A DNA stretch of 64,000 nucleotides, taken from contig NZ_CP098755.1 of assembly GCF_023746555.1 (NCBI RefSeq), positions 2,739,001-2,803,000 on the forward strand. The letters run 5' to 3'. Shown here in pieces: positions 52,370 to 61,624 of this stretch (its first letter is position 1; every line of letters starts with the position of its first letter). The notes under the pieces were generated by a model. The model saw nothing but the letters and a program-made list of their open reading frames with translations, ran no database searches and was not told the DNA's origin. Made by a program: the position numbers and the translations under genes. This stretch comes from Brevibacillus ruminantium (GTDB lineage Bacteria; Bacillota; Bacilli; Brevibacillales; Brevibacillaceae).

Positions 52370-52630
52370 TATTTGTCCATCAATACTGGTTCCATCCGTC
52401 GCCAAACCTGCCTCCTTTACCCACCGGTATATCAACGTACGACGACGGCCAAAAATCTTGCCAAACATGTTATGTGAACCTTTACTTTTTCATTGCTTCT
52501 TTCATCGCCAACTATGTAATACATTTCACACTCTTAACATATATAACGCTGTTTTCCCCCGCACTTTGCCATTTTTTTTGATGTGTTCGCCTCCACAATT
52601 CTTACATTTGATAGTTTCCATATAATTTCA
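52370..52630 (-). pseudogene. Fragment of an IS1-type transposase
   Basis: Minus-strand pieces read TIKCKNCGGEHIKKNGKVRGK (zinc-finger InsA start) and, after stops, MFGKIFGRRRTLIYRWVKEAG, the helix-turn-helix of this transposase type. The catalytic part is absent. Confidence 0.65.
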
Positions 52631-52835
52631 TCTTCTGGCTTCATTATATCATATCACTATATTTTAAGCTGATCTCTCAAGTTTGCAGGGCGATTTTCGC
52701 GGGATCTCATAAAGCCAAACGTTTAAATATAACTCCCGATCATTAGAAGCTCAGTAATGATTAGATGTTCACCTGAAAGAGAGATTCTCCTATCCTTTGC
52801 AGCGAAAGAAGTAGACTCGCTGAACCACAGAAGTA

Positions 52836-52880
52836 AAAAATGAGCAATTCCCCCCCTGCTGGATGGAAATGCTCATTTTT
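52836..52880 (-). terminator. Terminator of the regulator/ABC-exporter operon
   Basis: AAAAATGAGCA pairs perfectly with TGCTCATTTTT around a 23-base loop. It lies 9 bases after the permease stop; the T-run on the minus strand fits. Confidence 0.85.
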
Positions 52881-52888
52881 GTGGAGAC

Positions 52889-55465
52889 TCATAGATTCTC
52901 CTGTTTCAAAGCATCAATGATGTTTGCTTTCTTCACTTTTATGCTCGCGTAATACATGGACAAGCTTACGATTACAAATACAGCAGCAATCACATACATA
53001 ATGCTTGCCCAAGGCAATACGAATTCATACGAAAAACTATACATGAAGGAGCGGTAGATCAACACCATAATTACGGCACTGATTGGGAGACCGTAAGCGA
53101 GCGACTTGATTCCATAAAAAATGCTTTCGTAGTTGATCATTTTATGAAAGCTTTTCGGCGTCATTCCAACCGACCTCAGCATCGCAAATTCCCGTTTACG
53201 AAGTGCCACGCTCGTCGAAATCGTGTTGAATATATTCGTTATGGAAACCGCCGTAATTAAAGCCACGAAGCCATAAACAAAGACAGACATAAACAATATC
53301 TTTCGTTCAGAGCGCTGTCTTTCTTGAAACAGGTTCATGACAGTTACATCCTTTTGCATTTCCTCAATATCCTGTTGTGTTTTCAAAGGCTCATTGCTTT
53401 TCAGGTAGAGTCCTGAATAAGAGCTAACGAAGACGCTTTTTTTCATGAGCTGGTCAAAGACAGGCTCGGAAACGACAAGATTCACTTGAAGGATGCTATC
53501 GGTTTGTACAATTCCCATTGGGAAATTGTCAGTGACTGCTGCCAGCTCTACCTTGTTGACCACTTGTTGCTTATCATCCTCGGATACGAGATCCAGCATT
53601 TCTCCGACTTTCCCATTGACTTTCGTCTCGATAAATTTACCTTTTTCATCGAGGAATGTCATGGTATCAATCAATATGGCGGTCGGATGATCCAGATTCG
53701 TCAGCTTCGCATACTCTACCCCAACCTGTTTGGCATACACTTTCAGCTTGTCTTCTTTCATGCTATTTACACGTATATTGTATTTGTACAAGTTACGTTC
53801 CTGGTACAAGTGCGGCTTTATATTTTCTGGAACAACCTCTTCAGCAAGCCACATGTAGGCGCCATTCATTTGTTTCATCAGATTAAATTCAGTGACATTT
53901 TCCAACGATGTGATCGTTTTTACCGATTGTTCATCTTCTAGCGTTGCCCCCCTGCCGATTGTGTATATGGCAATATCATAGTTATAGCCTTTTTGTGAAA
54001 GCTCAAGTGATTTCTGCAGGTTGGAAGTGAAAAAGGACACGGCCAGAAACAGCACAACGCTAATGACAAGGGAAAAAACAGTGGCGTAATATCTTCGTTT
54101 GTTTCTTTTCAAATTTTTTAAGCCGATCTCCGCTTCCACGCCGAATAACCGTTTGACCAGCTTGGAGGTTTTCAGTGCTTTACTTGTGAGCTTAATATCC
54201 GCGGTTTGCCGAATGGCATCGATTGCGGAAATTTTTGAGGCCCTTTGAGCGGGAACATACGTAGAAATGAAGATCGTGATAATCGAGACCAGACAAGCGA
54301 GTGCAATCGATAAAGGTGTGACGACCAACGTCAGTTTTTCAGTGACACCCAGCGCATCCTCGAGGATCGGGTTTATGAAGCGAAACGTAATGCCGATTCC
54401 AAGCATGCCGCAGATGACGCCCAAGGGAATGCTAATGCCGCCAATCACCGCCCCCTCAAAAAATACCGAATTTCTCTTCTGCCTTCTCGTTGCCCCAACA
54501 CTTGAGAGCATCCCTAAATAACGTGACCGCTCCGAGACGGAAATCGCAAAGGCATTGTAGATTAAAGAGATGGAGCCAACGACAATCACGAGCACAACGA
54601 TGAGGAATAATGAATTGTAGGTTTTGCCCAATCCTCCACCCATCACACCATAATAACGCAAGAGCGAATCATTCGTTTTAAACGAGCTGATGTTGTTTTT
54701 CTCTGCCAAGTCATTGGCATGATCAAATACCGTGCTATCGATGTTCTTCACGACAACGCTTACGTCAACAGTCTTGTTTGTTGCGTCCAACATATGCTCA
54801 TCTACATACGTAAGGGCCGTATACCCCGGCGCCCACGTCTGCTCCCACGTAGGACGTTTGATAAACCCGACAACGGTATACGTCTCGGTTGTTGTATGAA
54901 TCAAGGTTTCCACGCTTTCACCAGCGCTAGATCGCAATTGGTCATTTTGCGTCAGATCCGTATCGCTTGGGTCAGTTTGATTATAGCGCTGTCCAACCTC
55001 AAGGGTTAAGTGATCGCCTATTCGATAAGCGACTTTTGCGTTCGTGGCGATCGCTTCCGAGAGAACAATCTCATCCGCTCGCTCTGGAAATCGCCCTTTG
55101 CTCAATTCTATCGGGAAGTTTGTGAAGCCTTGGGCATTATACGCTTTCATAAATAAATAGGGCTTATTGAAATTTTGACTTCCTGGCAACCAGGCATAGC
55201 CGCGTTCCTTTGAAGTCATGAATTGTTTGGTTTCGGTATCTTGCTTGATCGCTTCGAGCTGCTCTTTGTTTACGTCCCTGTAAAGGACATGCCAGTCTCC
55301 ATAGTCTTTTATCGTTTCCTTTTGCATCAGCACCAAAAAAGACGAGCCAAGCGTGATAACAGCGGTTACCATAGCTACTGAAATAATGACTCCAATGATG
55401 GTCACAAGCGTCTGTTTCTTATTTTTCATTAAATGTTTGAGCGTTAGTTTATTGATGATATTCAT
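52889..55465 (-). CDS. FtsX-like ABC exporter permease, 858 aa
   Basis: The protein has an N-terminal helix (TLVTIIGVIISVAMVTAVITLG), a large extracellular domain (about 50-270), three helices of a first FtsX domain and a central helix. A second extracellular domain follows (about 490-720), then the second FtsX trio at the C-terminus. This is the SalY/MacB-like permease class that exports or removes peptides such as antimicrobials from the membrane. Its ATG overlaps the ATPase stop by four bases. The kinase and regulator of the same operon suggest sensing of the exported compound. Confidence 0.9.
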   Translation of the reverse strand: MNIINKLTLKHLMKNKKQTLVTIIGVIISVAMVTAVITLGSSFLVLMQKETIKDYGDWHVLYRDVNKEQLEAIKQDTETKQFMTSKERGYAWLPGSQNFNKPYLFMKAYNAQGFTNFPIELSKGRFPERADEIVLSEAIATNAKVAYRIGDHLTLEVGQRYNQTDPSDTDLTQNDQLRSSAGESVETLIHTTTETYTVVGFIKRPTWEQTWAPGYTALTYVDEHMLDATNKTVDVSVVVKNIDSTVFDHANDLAEKNNISSFKTNDSLLRYYGVMGGGLGKTYNSLFLIVVLVIVVGSISLIYNAFAISVSERSRYLGMLSSVGATRRQKRNSVFFEGAVIGGISIPLGVICGMLGIGITFRFINPILEDALGVTEKLTLVVTPLSIALACLVSIITIFISTYVPAQRASKISAIDAIRQTADIKLTSKALKTSKLVKRLFGVEAEIGLKNLKRNKRRYYATVFSLVISVVLFLAVSFFTSNLQKSLELSQKGYNYDIAIYTIGRGATLEDEQSVKTITSLENVTEFNLMKQMNGAYMWLAEEVVPENIKPHLYQERNLYKYNIRVNSMKEDKLKVYAKQVGVEYAKLTNLDHPTAILIDTMTFLDEKGKFIETKVNGKVGEMLDLVSEDDKQQVVNKVELAAVTDNFPMGIVQTDSILQVNLVVSEPVFDQLMKKSVFVSSYSGLYLKSNEPLKTQQDIEEMQKDVTVMNLFQERQRSERKILFMSVFVYGFVALITAVSITNIFNTISTSVALRKREFAMLRSVGMTPKSFHKMINYESIFYGIKSLAYGLPISAVIMVLIYRSFMYSFSYEFVLPWASIMYVIAAVFVIVSLSMYYASIKVKKANIIDALKQENL

Positions 55466-56145
55466 GGACGAATGACCTCGTCTCTCGCAATCCTTCCATC
55501 CTCGATCGCGATAATTCGATCGGCCTGCAAAGCAATTCGCTCATCATGGGTAATCATAATCAACGTCTGATGAAAGGTCTTGTTGAACATTTTCAACAAG
55601 TCAATGATCTCGCTGCTGTTTTTGCTGTCCAAATTACCTGTTGGCTCATCTGCTAGGATAATAGCAGGCTGATTCATCAACGCTCTTCCTATCGAGACCC
55701 GCTGCTGTTGTCCTCCGGAAAGCTGGTTGGGCAGATGATGTAAGCGATTTTGTAAATTCAACGTCTTTACAAGATCCTCAAACTGCTTCTGATCCACCTG
55801 GTGCTCATCGAGCAAAAGCGGCAGCTGCATGTTTTCTTCCACCGTTAAAATCGGAATAAGGTTGTAAAACTGATAAATCAAGCCGATTTGTCTCCGCCTG
55901 AAAATCGCCAGCTGCGTTTCATTCAGGCTGTACATATCCGTACGATCCACAAACACTTTTCCGCTTGTTGGTCGATCTACACCGCCTAGCAAATGTAATA
56001 GAGTTGATTTTCCCGAACCGGACGGACCGACGATGGCCACGAATTCCCCTTTGTTCACTGAGAAAGATACGTCATCGAGCGCTTTTACTGCGGTGTCACC
56101 TTTTCCAAACACTTTAGACAGATGTTCGATCTTCAGAATTTCCAT
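55462..56145 (-). CDS. ABC exporter ATPase (LolD/MacB/SalX group)
   Basis: The 227-residue ATPase has Walker A GPSGSGKST, Q-loop QFYNLIPILT, signature LSGGQQQRV, Walker B IILADEPTGNLDSKNS and the H-loop ITHDERIA, all typical of the MacB group. It pairs with the FtsX permease, with which it overlaps. The GGAGG site is normal. The promoter region in front of it has three GTCACT repeats at 11-bp period. Confidence 0.93.
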   Translation of the reverse strand: MEILKIEHLSKVFGKGDTAVKALDDVSFSVNKGEFVAIVGPSGSGKSTLLHLLGGVDRPTSGKVFVDRTDMYSLNETQLAIFRRRQIGLIYQFYNLIPILTVEENMQLPLLLDEHQVDQKQFEDLVKTLNLQNRLHHLPNQLSGGQQQRVSIGRALMNQPAIILADEPTGNLDSKNSSEIIDLLKMFNKTFHQTLIMITHDERIALQADRIIAIEDGRIARDEVIRP

Positions 56146-56177
56146 ACCGAAACCTCCATACGATTGCTGATGGATGT

Positions 56178-56232
56178 AGTATATCTGCCTGAAGTGACAC
56201 TGCAGTGACTGGAAAGTGACAATCTCGTCACT
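56178..56232 (-). promoter_or_regulatory. Operator and promoter of the ABC exporter genes
   Basis: AGTGAC occurs at 56193, 56204 and 56215 (exact 11-bp period on the plus strand), with one inverted GTCACT at 56227. On the minus strand a -10 element TATACT follows at about 56178-56183, so the repeats cover the -35 region. Tandem 11-bp half-sites are the usual binding pattern of OmpR-class regulators. Confidence 0.75.
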
Positions 56233-56241
56233 TAGCTCCGG

Positions 56242-57252
56242 TTAGAAGACTTGCTTGTAAAAGCGAATCCGAAACTCAGTTCCCTTTTGAACATCACTCT
56301 GAACATCTATAACTCCATTCTGCTTCGTGATGATGCTGTGAGCCAACGAGAGACCAATACCGCTGCTGCCCTCGCCCGCACTCTTTCCTTTATAAAAACG
56401 CTTGAAAATAAAAGGGAGCTCTTCTTTGGAAATGCCCTTCCCGTTATCTGTGATCATCAACTCTGTAAATAATGGGTTTTCTGAAAAGGAAATCGCGATG
56501 GTTCCACCAGCCGGGGTATGCTCCACAGCGTTTTTTATAATATTGATGATCGCTTCCGTCGTCCAACTCAGATCACCTTGAAACGAGACGCTGTCTTCTC
56601 CTGTTATCGATACCGTTTGCTCTTTGATGTCGATTGGAATGAGAACGGGCTGCAGCACTTTTTCAACGAGCGTGGCCACCATGACTTGATCCTTCTTGAA
56701 CAGTACGGCGTCTGCATCAATTTTGGAAAGCTTTAATAATGATGAAACCAGCCAATCCAGCCGTTCGAGCTGGATGCGAATATTGCGCGTAAATTCCCTT
56801 CTTTTCACTTCCGGCAGTTTGGTGTCGTCTACTAAATCGGCCATGACCATCATCGAGGTTAGCGGCGCTTTTAGCTGATGGGAAATGTCCGAAATCGCGT
56901 CTGTCAAATGGATCTTGTCTTTATGCAAAAGGGCGCTTTGCTCCGATAGCATGACCGTTACTTTATATATCGTATTTTTCAAAATACTGAGTTCCCCTTC
57001 ACGATTATCACGGACGTCAAGGGTATAATCGCCACCGCTAATTCGCCGTACATAGCCAGCTAGCTTTTCAATCTCCTGATATCTCAATCTCGTAAAGAGG
57101 AGGCAGCATCCAATGAGTAAAAGAGAAGTGAGTAGAACGAGGACGACGGCAGCAAGTGAAAACAAATTCGCGACTACAAGCATAACCAGACTGATCGTAC
57201 ACATCACCAAGAATACGAGGCGGATCTCGCGATTACGCAGCATACTACTCAC
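56242..57252 (-). CDS. Sensor histidine kinase
   Basis: The 336-residue protein has two adjacent membrane helices (about 11-31 and 34-54) with almost no extracellular loop, a HAMP-like linker, the H-box SDISHQLKAPLTS (H125) and N, G1 and G2 boxes (NIIKNAVEHT, DNGKGIS, GSSGIGLSLA). Kinases with so short a loop usually sense through the membrane or through a partner transporter, as in BceS-type systems. Its start overlaps the regulator gene by eight bases. Confidence 0.92.
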   Translation of the reverse strand: MSSMLRNREIRLVFLVMCTISLVMLVVANLFSLAAVVLVLLTSLLLIGCCLLFTRLRYQEIEKLAGYVRRISGGDYTLDVRDNREGELSILKNTIYKVTVMLSEQSALLHKDKIHLTDAISDISHQLKAPLTSMMVMADLVDDTKLPEVKRREFTRNIRIQLERLDWLVSSLLKLSKIDADAVLFKKDQVMVATLVEKVLQPVLIPIDIKEQTVSITGEDSVSFQGDLSWTTEAIINIIKNAVEHTPAGGTIAISFSENPLFTELMITDNGKGISKEELPFIFKRFYKGKSAGEGSSGIGLSLAHSIITKQNGVIDVQSDVQKGTEFRIRFYKQVF

Positions 57253-57928
57253 CGACCTTATACCCTAAACCGCGTACGGTTTTAATGATAGTCGGAGCTT
57301 TCGGATCATCCTCCAGTTTTTCCCTCAGCCTTTTCATATAAACGGTTAACGTATTGTCGTTGACGAAGTCCCCTGCCACATCCCAAATTTGTTCCAAAAG
57401 CTGATTTCTCGAGAGAATCTGTCCGGGATGGTTGGCTAAGATCAGCAATAAGCGGTACTCCAAAGCTGTCAATGGAATTTCAATTCCATGCTTGAATACT
57501 TTTCCTTCCAGTGTATGGATGCGGATCGGGGCGATTTCGATGACGACCTTGGCCTGCGGCTGCTTATGATATCTGCGCAAAACCGATTTAATCCGTGAGA
57601 GCAGCTCGCGAATTCGAAAAGGCTTTGTAATATAGTCGTCCGCTCCCATATCCAGTCCCATCACAACATTGACTTCATCATCAACGGCAGTCAGGAAAAT
57701 AACGGGTATGTCGCTTTGCGCCTTCACCATCCTGCACAATTCATACCCGCTTCCATCCGGCAGTGATAAATCGAACAGACATAAAGCGAACTGGTCCAAC
57801 TGCTCGGCGATAACCTTTTTCGCAGATGCGACGTCATGACACAGAACGGTGGAAAACTGGTCTTGCTGTAGGGAATATTCGAGTCCAGACGCTATTGTTT
57901 TATCATCTTCTACAAGTAAAATGTTCAT
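57245..57928 (-). CDS. OmpR-family response regulator
   Basis: The 227-residue protein has a receiver domain with D53 (LFDLSLPDG), the acidic pair EDD, switch T and K105-type Lys (YITKPF), and an OmpR winged-helix domain (ALEYRLLLILANHPGQILSR, DNTLTVYMKRLREKLEDD in part). It would be phosphorylated by the next gene's kinase and bind the repeats at 56193-56232 to raise ABC exporter expression. The ribosome site AGGATGATG is weak; a short frame ends seven bases upstream. Confidence 0.93.
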   Translation of the reverse strand: MNILLVEDDKTIASGLEYSLQQDQFSTVLCHDVASAKKVIAEQLDQFALCLFDLSLPDGSGYELCRMVKAQSDIPVIFLTAVDDEVNVVMGLDMGADDYITKPFRIRELLSRIKSVLRRYHKQPQAKVVIEIAPIRIHTLEGKVFKHGIEIPLTALEYRLLLILANHPGQILSRNQLLEQIWDVAGDFVNDNTLTVYMKRLREKLEDDPKAPTIIKTVRGLGYKVGE

Positions 57929-57935
57929 TGGAACA

Positions 57936-58049
57936 TCATCCTAATTTGATTTTTTTAAATGATTTAAAAAAGACGATGATTAGCAAAAGAGCAGCTCCGG
58001 CTACAACAACTGAAGAACAGAAAATTGGCTCCACAGATGAAGAAATCAT
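57936..58049 (-). CDS. Possible small membrane peptide before the response regulator
   Basis: A 37-codon frame starts MISSSVEPIF, has one hydrophobic helix (VVVAGAALLLIIVFF) and a basic end (KSFKKIKLG). It stops seven bases before the regulator start, so coupling is possible. The ribosome site is poor, and the frame could be chance. Confidence 0.3.
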   Translation of the reverse strand: MISSSVEPIFCSSVVVAGAALLLIIVFFKSFKKIKLG

Positions 58050-58169
58050 CCTGCGAAGCCATTTTACATCTACGTTTATCAAACAAGAATAAGTACTAAG
58101 CATAAGTATACATTTCGCTATCAATCTCCGCTAGTTCAACGTTGTTTCACCAAACAATTCCCCCAAAAA

Positions 58170-58212
58170 ATAAGACGATCTTTCCCATTAAACAACGGAA
58201 AATGATCGTCGT
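58170..58212. terminator. Hairpin between catalase and the regulator operon
   Basis: GACGATCTTTCC pairs with GGAAAATGATCGTC with one or two bulged bases, preceded by CCCCCAAAAAATAA. It lies downstream of neither gene's start. Nothing else was recognised in 58050-58271. Confidence 0.5.
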
Positions 58213-58271
58213 AGACGTACGTATCCGTTTTCCTGATTACTTAACAAAATAATGAGCACTGTTCACTGCAA

Positions 58272-59603
58272 TCATCCTTCCCCCCGCACCTCAATCCCCC
58301 TGGCAACCCTTTCCCCCAACTCCGTCGACGCATCATACAAATAACGCAATACAACACGAGTCGTCTCATCGGATATCCCGACCAGATCGCTAACAAGATT
58401 ATCCACCAAATGCTCTTGCTGCACCGAAGAAAGCGAGTGATAGTATTCCCCAGCTTGTGAAAAATCATCTGGTTTGGATAAGTCGGACCGTACGAGATGA
58501 CCCTCCACATATCTACCTTCACCACTCGTCACAAGTGATGCGGGCGACCAATCTTCCTGATGGTTGACCGGAATCTTGCGGAAATCCGGCCCGAGACGCC
58601 TGCGCTGTGAATCCCAGTATATATTAGCCCGTCCCTGCAGCATTTTATCGTCCGACAACTCGGCTCCTTCCAGCAGATTGGACGGTGAAAAAGCGATTTT
58701 CTCTACTTGTTCCATAAAGTTGCTTGTGTTGCGGTTCAAAACTAATCGGCCAACCGGCAGCAACGGATATTGACGTCTGTCCCACACCTTGGTATCGTCC
58801 AGCGGATCGAAGGGGAGGAGGGCCTCGTCTTCGGGGTTCATCAGCTGTATATAAAGTCCATACTCAACGGTCCTTCCACTAGCTAACGTATCGTATAAGT
58901 CTTTGCCTGCATAATCCGGATTCTCACTGGCCAACCTGGCCGCTTCGTGACGGTCAATAACCTGCACGCCGTCAAATGGAAGCCAGTGGTATTTTACATA
59001 GCGGCGGACTCCCTGGGCGTTTCTCCAGACGTAGGTGTTCACACCGTAACCGGGAATGTGGCGAAAGCTTTTTACCGTGCCGGCGTCCGAGTAGAGCCGG
59101 ACTAGAAAATGAGTAGATTCCGGCGCTCTGGCGACGAAGCTCCAGAACCGTTCGGGATCCATCAGGTTGTTGACGGGAGAGGGCAAGAAGGCTTTGATGG
59201 ATTCCGGAAACCGAATGGCGTCACGGACGAGAAATACGGGGATATGGTTGCAGAGCAGATCAAAAACACCCTGTTCCGTGTAAAATTTGGTGGAAAATCC
59301 TCGTACGTTTCTCGACGTATCCGGGGTGCCTTTATTGCTTACGGCAAGGGAAAACCTCACCGTGACCGGGACCTCCTGACCAGGTGTTTGTAAAAAACAA
59401 AGCTTTGTGTAAGGCGCCATGGAGTGCACGGTCTGAAAGTACCCGAAAGCGCCGTAGCCTTTTACGTGCACGGGCCTTTCGATAATTTTAGTATGTACAA
59501 ACGTCTCCAATGTCTCGTGCAAAATATTGTCCTGCTCCAGTACGGGACCCCTTTCACCGACGGTCTGCGAATGAGATTGAAACCGTCCATTGTTTTCTTC
59601 CAT
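58272..59603 (-). CDS. Monofunctional heme catalase
   Basis: The ATG at 59603 has GGGAGGTAGGAG. The 443-residue enzyme keeps catalytic H46 (PVHVKGYGAFG), N119 (LLCNHIPVF, where GNN is usual) and heme-ligand Y329 (RANIYWDSQ), plus PSNLLEGAELSDDKMLQGR. It converts hydrogen peroxide to water and oxygen. It is shorter than typical KatA (about 483) and resembles the spore-associated KatX group in its motif variants. It stands alone, with no PerR box that I could identify. Confidence 0.9.
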   Translation of the reverse strand: MEENNGRFQSHSQTVGERGPVLEQDNILHETLETFVHTKIIERPVHVKGYGAFGYFQTVHSMAPYTKLCFLQTPGQEVPVTVRFSLAVSNKGTPDTSRNVRGFSTKFYTEQGVFDLLCNHIPVFLVRDAIRFPESIKAFLPSPVNNLMDPERFWSFVARAPESTHFLVRLYSDAGTVKSFRHIPGYGVNTYVWRNAQGVRRYVKYHWLPFDGVQVIDRHEAARLASENPDYAGKDLYDTLASGRTVEYGLYIQLMNPEDEALLPFDPLDDTKVWDRRQYPLLPVGRLVLNRNTSNFMEQVEKIAFSPSNLLEGAELSDDKMLQGRANIYWDSQRRRLGPDFRKIPVNHQEDWSPASLVTSGEGRYVEGHLVRSDLSKPDDFSQAGEYYHSLSSVQQEHLVDNLVSDLVGISDETTRVVLRYLYDASTELGERVARGIEVRGEG

Positions 59604-59703
59604 TCTCCTACCTCCCATGCATTCGAGTCCAATTTCCTCAGATACACTATTGTTTATGCGAAGCTTCAAGGCAATTATGCCTCTGCACGGATATGCCCCC
59701 AAA

Positions 59704-59760
59704 ATCAAAACAGCGGTCGCCTCGGACAATGAAACAAAGTCCTGGACTGCCGCTGTTTTA
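59704..59760 (-). terminator. Terminator of the sugar-dehydrogenase-like gene
   Basis: AAAACAGCGG pairs with CCGCTGTTTT around a partly structured loop; on the minus strand it is followed by TTTTGATTTTG. Confidence 0.65.
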
Positions 59761-59880
59761 TTGAACGATCACGACCCCGTTAATTGAATGATCCTTCGTG
59801 CTGCTCATGCAGTAAGCCTCGTGCTAACATCATGGTAAGTGACGAATGAGGATGAGTAAGCAAAAATTTATCGTAATACA

Positions 59881-61302
59881 TTACGGTACAATTTCAAAAA
59901 CGGTACCTTGGTTAAAATCAGCCACCTTCATCGATCCATAAACCCCTAAATATAGTCTGGTTTGGTCCAGATTCGTTCCCAAACTAACATAATAAGCTGA
60001 TCGAGATCCAAAATTATAATCGGTTTCAATTACACTAAAATCACTTAGTTTACATTCTGTTTGTACTCTGGTATAAGCTAAAACCCCTCTAACTGGCGGT
60101 TGAGATCCATTATCCCTGGCAAGATCGGTAAACACAACGCTTCCCGTTAAATCGGGGATTTCATTCCCCTTATAGGGCTGGACTCCTGTAAGTGCAGTTC
60201 CGCCAAATTTATCGGGCCTTGGATCTTTATGAAAATAACTCGTTAAAGGCAGAAGACGCTTTACAGAAGTTTTTACTGCTTCATCGTAATAAGTAATGAT
60301 TTTCTCATCCAAAGATGGATTTGCAGTACAGCCCTTCATCATCGAAGTAGGAAAAGCACCTTCCCACCCTCGCCAGCCAAAGTTAATGAATCCCTCTTGG
60401 TCAGCTTCAGAATTCATTATAGAAGCTTGAACAAGCTGGGTAACCGGTATTGGTTTATAGTGAACGAATGAAAAAATCGACTCTACCAAATCCTGTCCGA
60501 CAATCCCCACATATTTGATGTACTGGTTCCGGAACCTTTGATATGAAATGCCTGGAATATTGCGAACTCCTTTGGCAATAACCGTAAGCGTCTCCTGAAT
60601 AGGTGCGGGAAGTTCATCAAAACGTGTGACTACAGGTGGATTATAAAATGCATTCTTACCTACATCAATTTCAATAATTTTTCCGGCGATTTCCATATCA
60701 TCCTGACTTAAATGAAATGGATCGTAGCCTGATCCGCCATCTCCGGTTGTTAAAACAAGTTTTCCTGTTTCAGGTGAAAAGTTTAAGCTATTGACACCAT
60801 TATGATTTAAAAATGGTCTTCTTATGTTAAGCAATGTCCGTCGTTTTTGAAGTTGACCATTCGACTGTAGAATCCATTCTTCAACTGTATCAATATGATC
60901 GTAATTCATTTCTCTATTTATCCACTTTAGGTTTAAGGTTCTCGGATCACACGGATTAGGCTTAAAGGATTCAAAAGCACCCGGAAGGGCACCTGGACCT
61001 TGTGTTCCCGCTACTGAAAAATGAAGATAGAAAAGACCGTTATAATAAAAATGGGGATGAAACGCTAGCCCCACCAACCCCCGTTCATCATATCCACCAC
61101 TAGAGACACCGAGTTTTATGATTCGCGGACTAATATCTAAAAAAGTCCTGATCACTCCGTCTCGTATGTAAAAGATCTCTCCTACCTGGGTTGCAACAAA
61201 TAAACATTCAATTGAATCACCCGGAAGTACAGCTGTTTTCAATACAGTGGGCATATTTATCTTACTTACGATGGGCTGTAAGCGAACTTTAACTTTTCTC
61301 AA
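59881..61302 (-). CDS. Glucose/sorbosone dehydrogenase-like beta-propeller protein
   Basis: The 473-residue protein fits the PQQ-dependent sugar dehydrogenase propeller family: GEIFYIRDG, ERGLVGLAFHPHFYYNGLFYLHFS in pieces, LNHNGVNSLNFSP, TTGDGGSGYDP, FGWRGWEG and VFTDLA. There is no signal peptide, and PQQ synthesis genes are absent from the window, so true sugar oxidation is unproven. Cytoplasmic or spore-coat roles are possible. It starts with TTG at 61302 with AGGAGGGAG 13 bases upstream, rather far. Confidence 0.75.
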   Translation of the reverse strand: MRKVKVRLQPIVSKINMPTVLKTAVLPGDSIECLFVATQVGEIFYIRDGVIRTFLDISPRIIKLGVSSGGYDERGLVGLAFHPHFYYNGLFYLHFSVAGTQGPGALPGAFESFKPNPCDPRTLNLKWINREMNYDHIDTVEEWILQSNGQLQKRRTLLNIRRPFLNHNGVNSLNFSPETGKLVLTTGDGGSGYDPFHLSQDDMEIAGKIIEIDVGKNAFYNPPVVTRFDELPAPIQETLTVIAKGVRNIPGISYQRFRNQYIKYVGIVGQDLVESIFSFVHYKPIPVTQLVQASIMNSEADQEGFINFGWRGWEGAFPTSMMKGCTANPSLDEKIITYYDEAVKTSVKRLLPLTSYFHKDPRPDKFGGTALTGVQPYKGNEIPDLTGSVVFTDLARDNGSQPPVRGVLAYTRVQTECKLSDFSVIETDYNFGSRSAYYVSLGTNLDQTRLYLGVYGSMKVADFNQGTVFEIVP

Positions 61303-61549
61303 TTCACTTTCGCACTCCCTCCTCTTGTATCCTTATTTGAGAATATGATGAGAAACGTGCCCTTAGTACCAGTCACATCCTTGAACTGATCTATACCCAT
61401 CGCTTCTATCCGACTTTTAATCAAAAACCAAAAACGCGACAACGTGATTTATTTTTAAATCTCGATCTCCTTTCGAAAATCCAATAAACCACTTTGATTT
61501 GTACGGAAACGAAAGCTATTGCAAGTAATTTCCATAGTTTAAATGAATG

Positions 61550-61577
61550 AAAGCCCCGCTTATTATCGGGGCTTTCT
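61550..61577. terminator. Terminator between 61302 and the nucleotidyltransferase
   Basis: AAAGCCCCG pairs perfectly with CGGGGCTTT around an eight-base loop. It lies downstream of the leftward nucleotidyltransferase gene. Confidence 0.85.
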
Positions 61578-61624
61578 TGACAATCTGTGACCTGCTTACT
61601 AAAGGCTTAAAAGTTTTTCATCCA

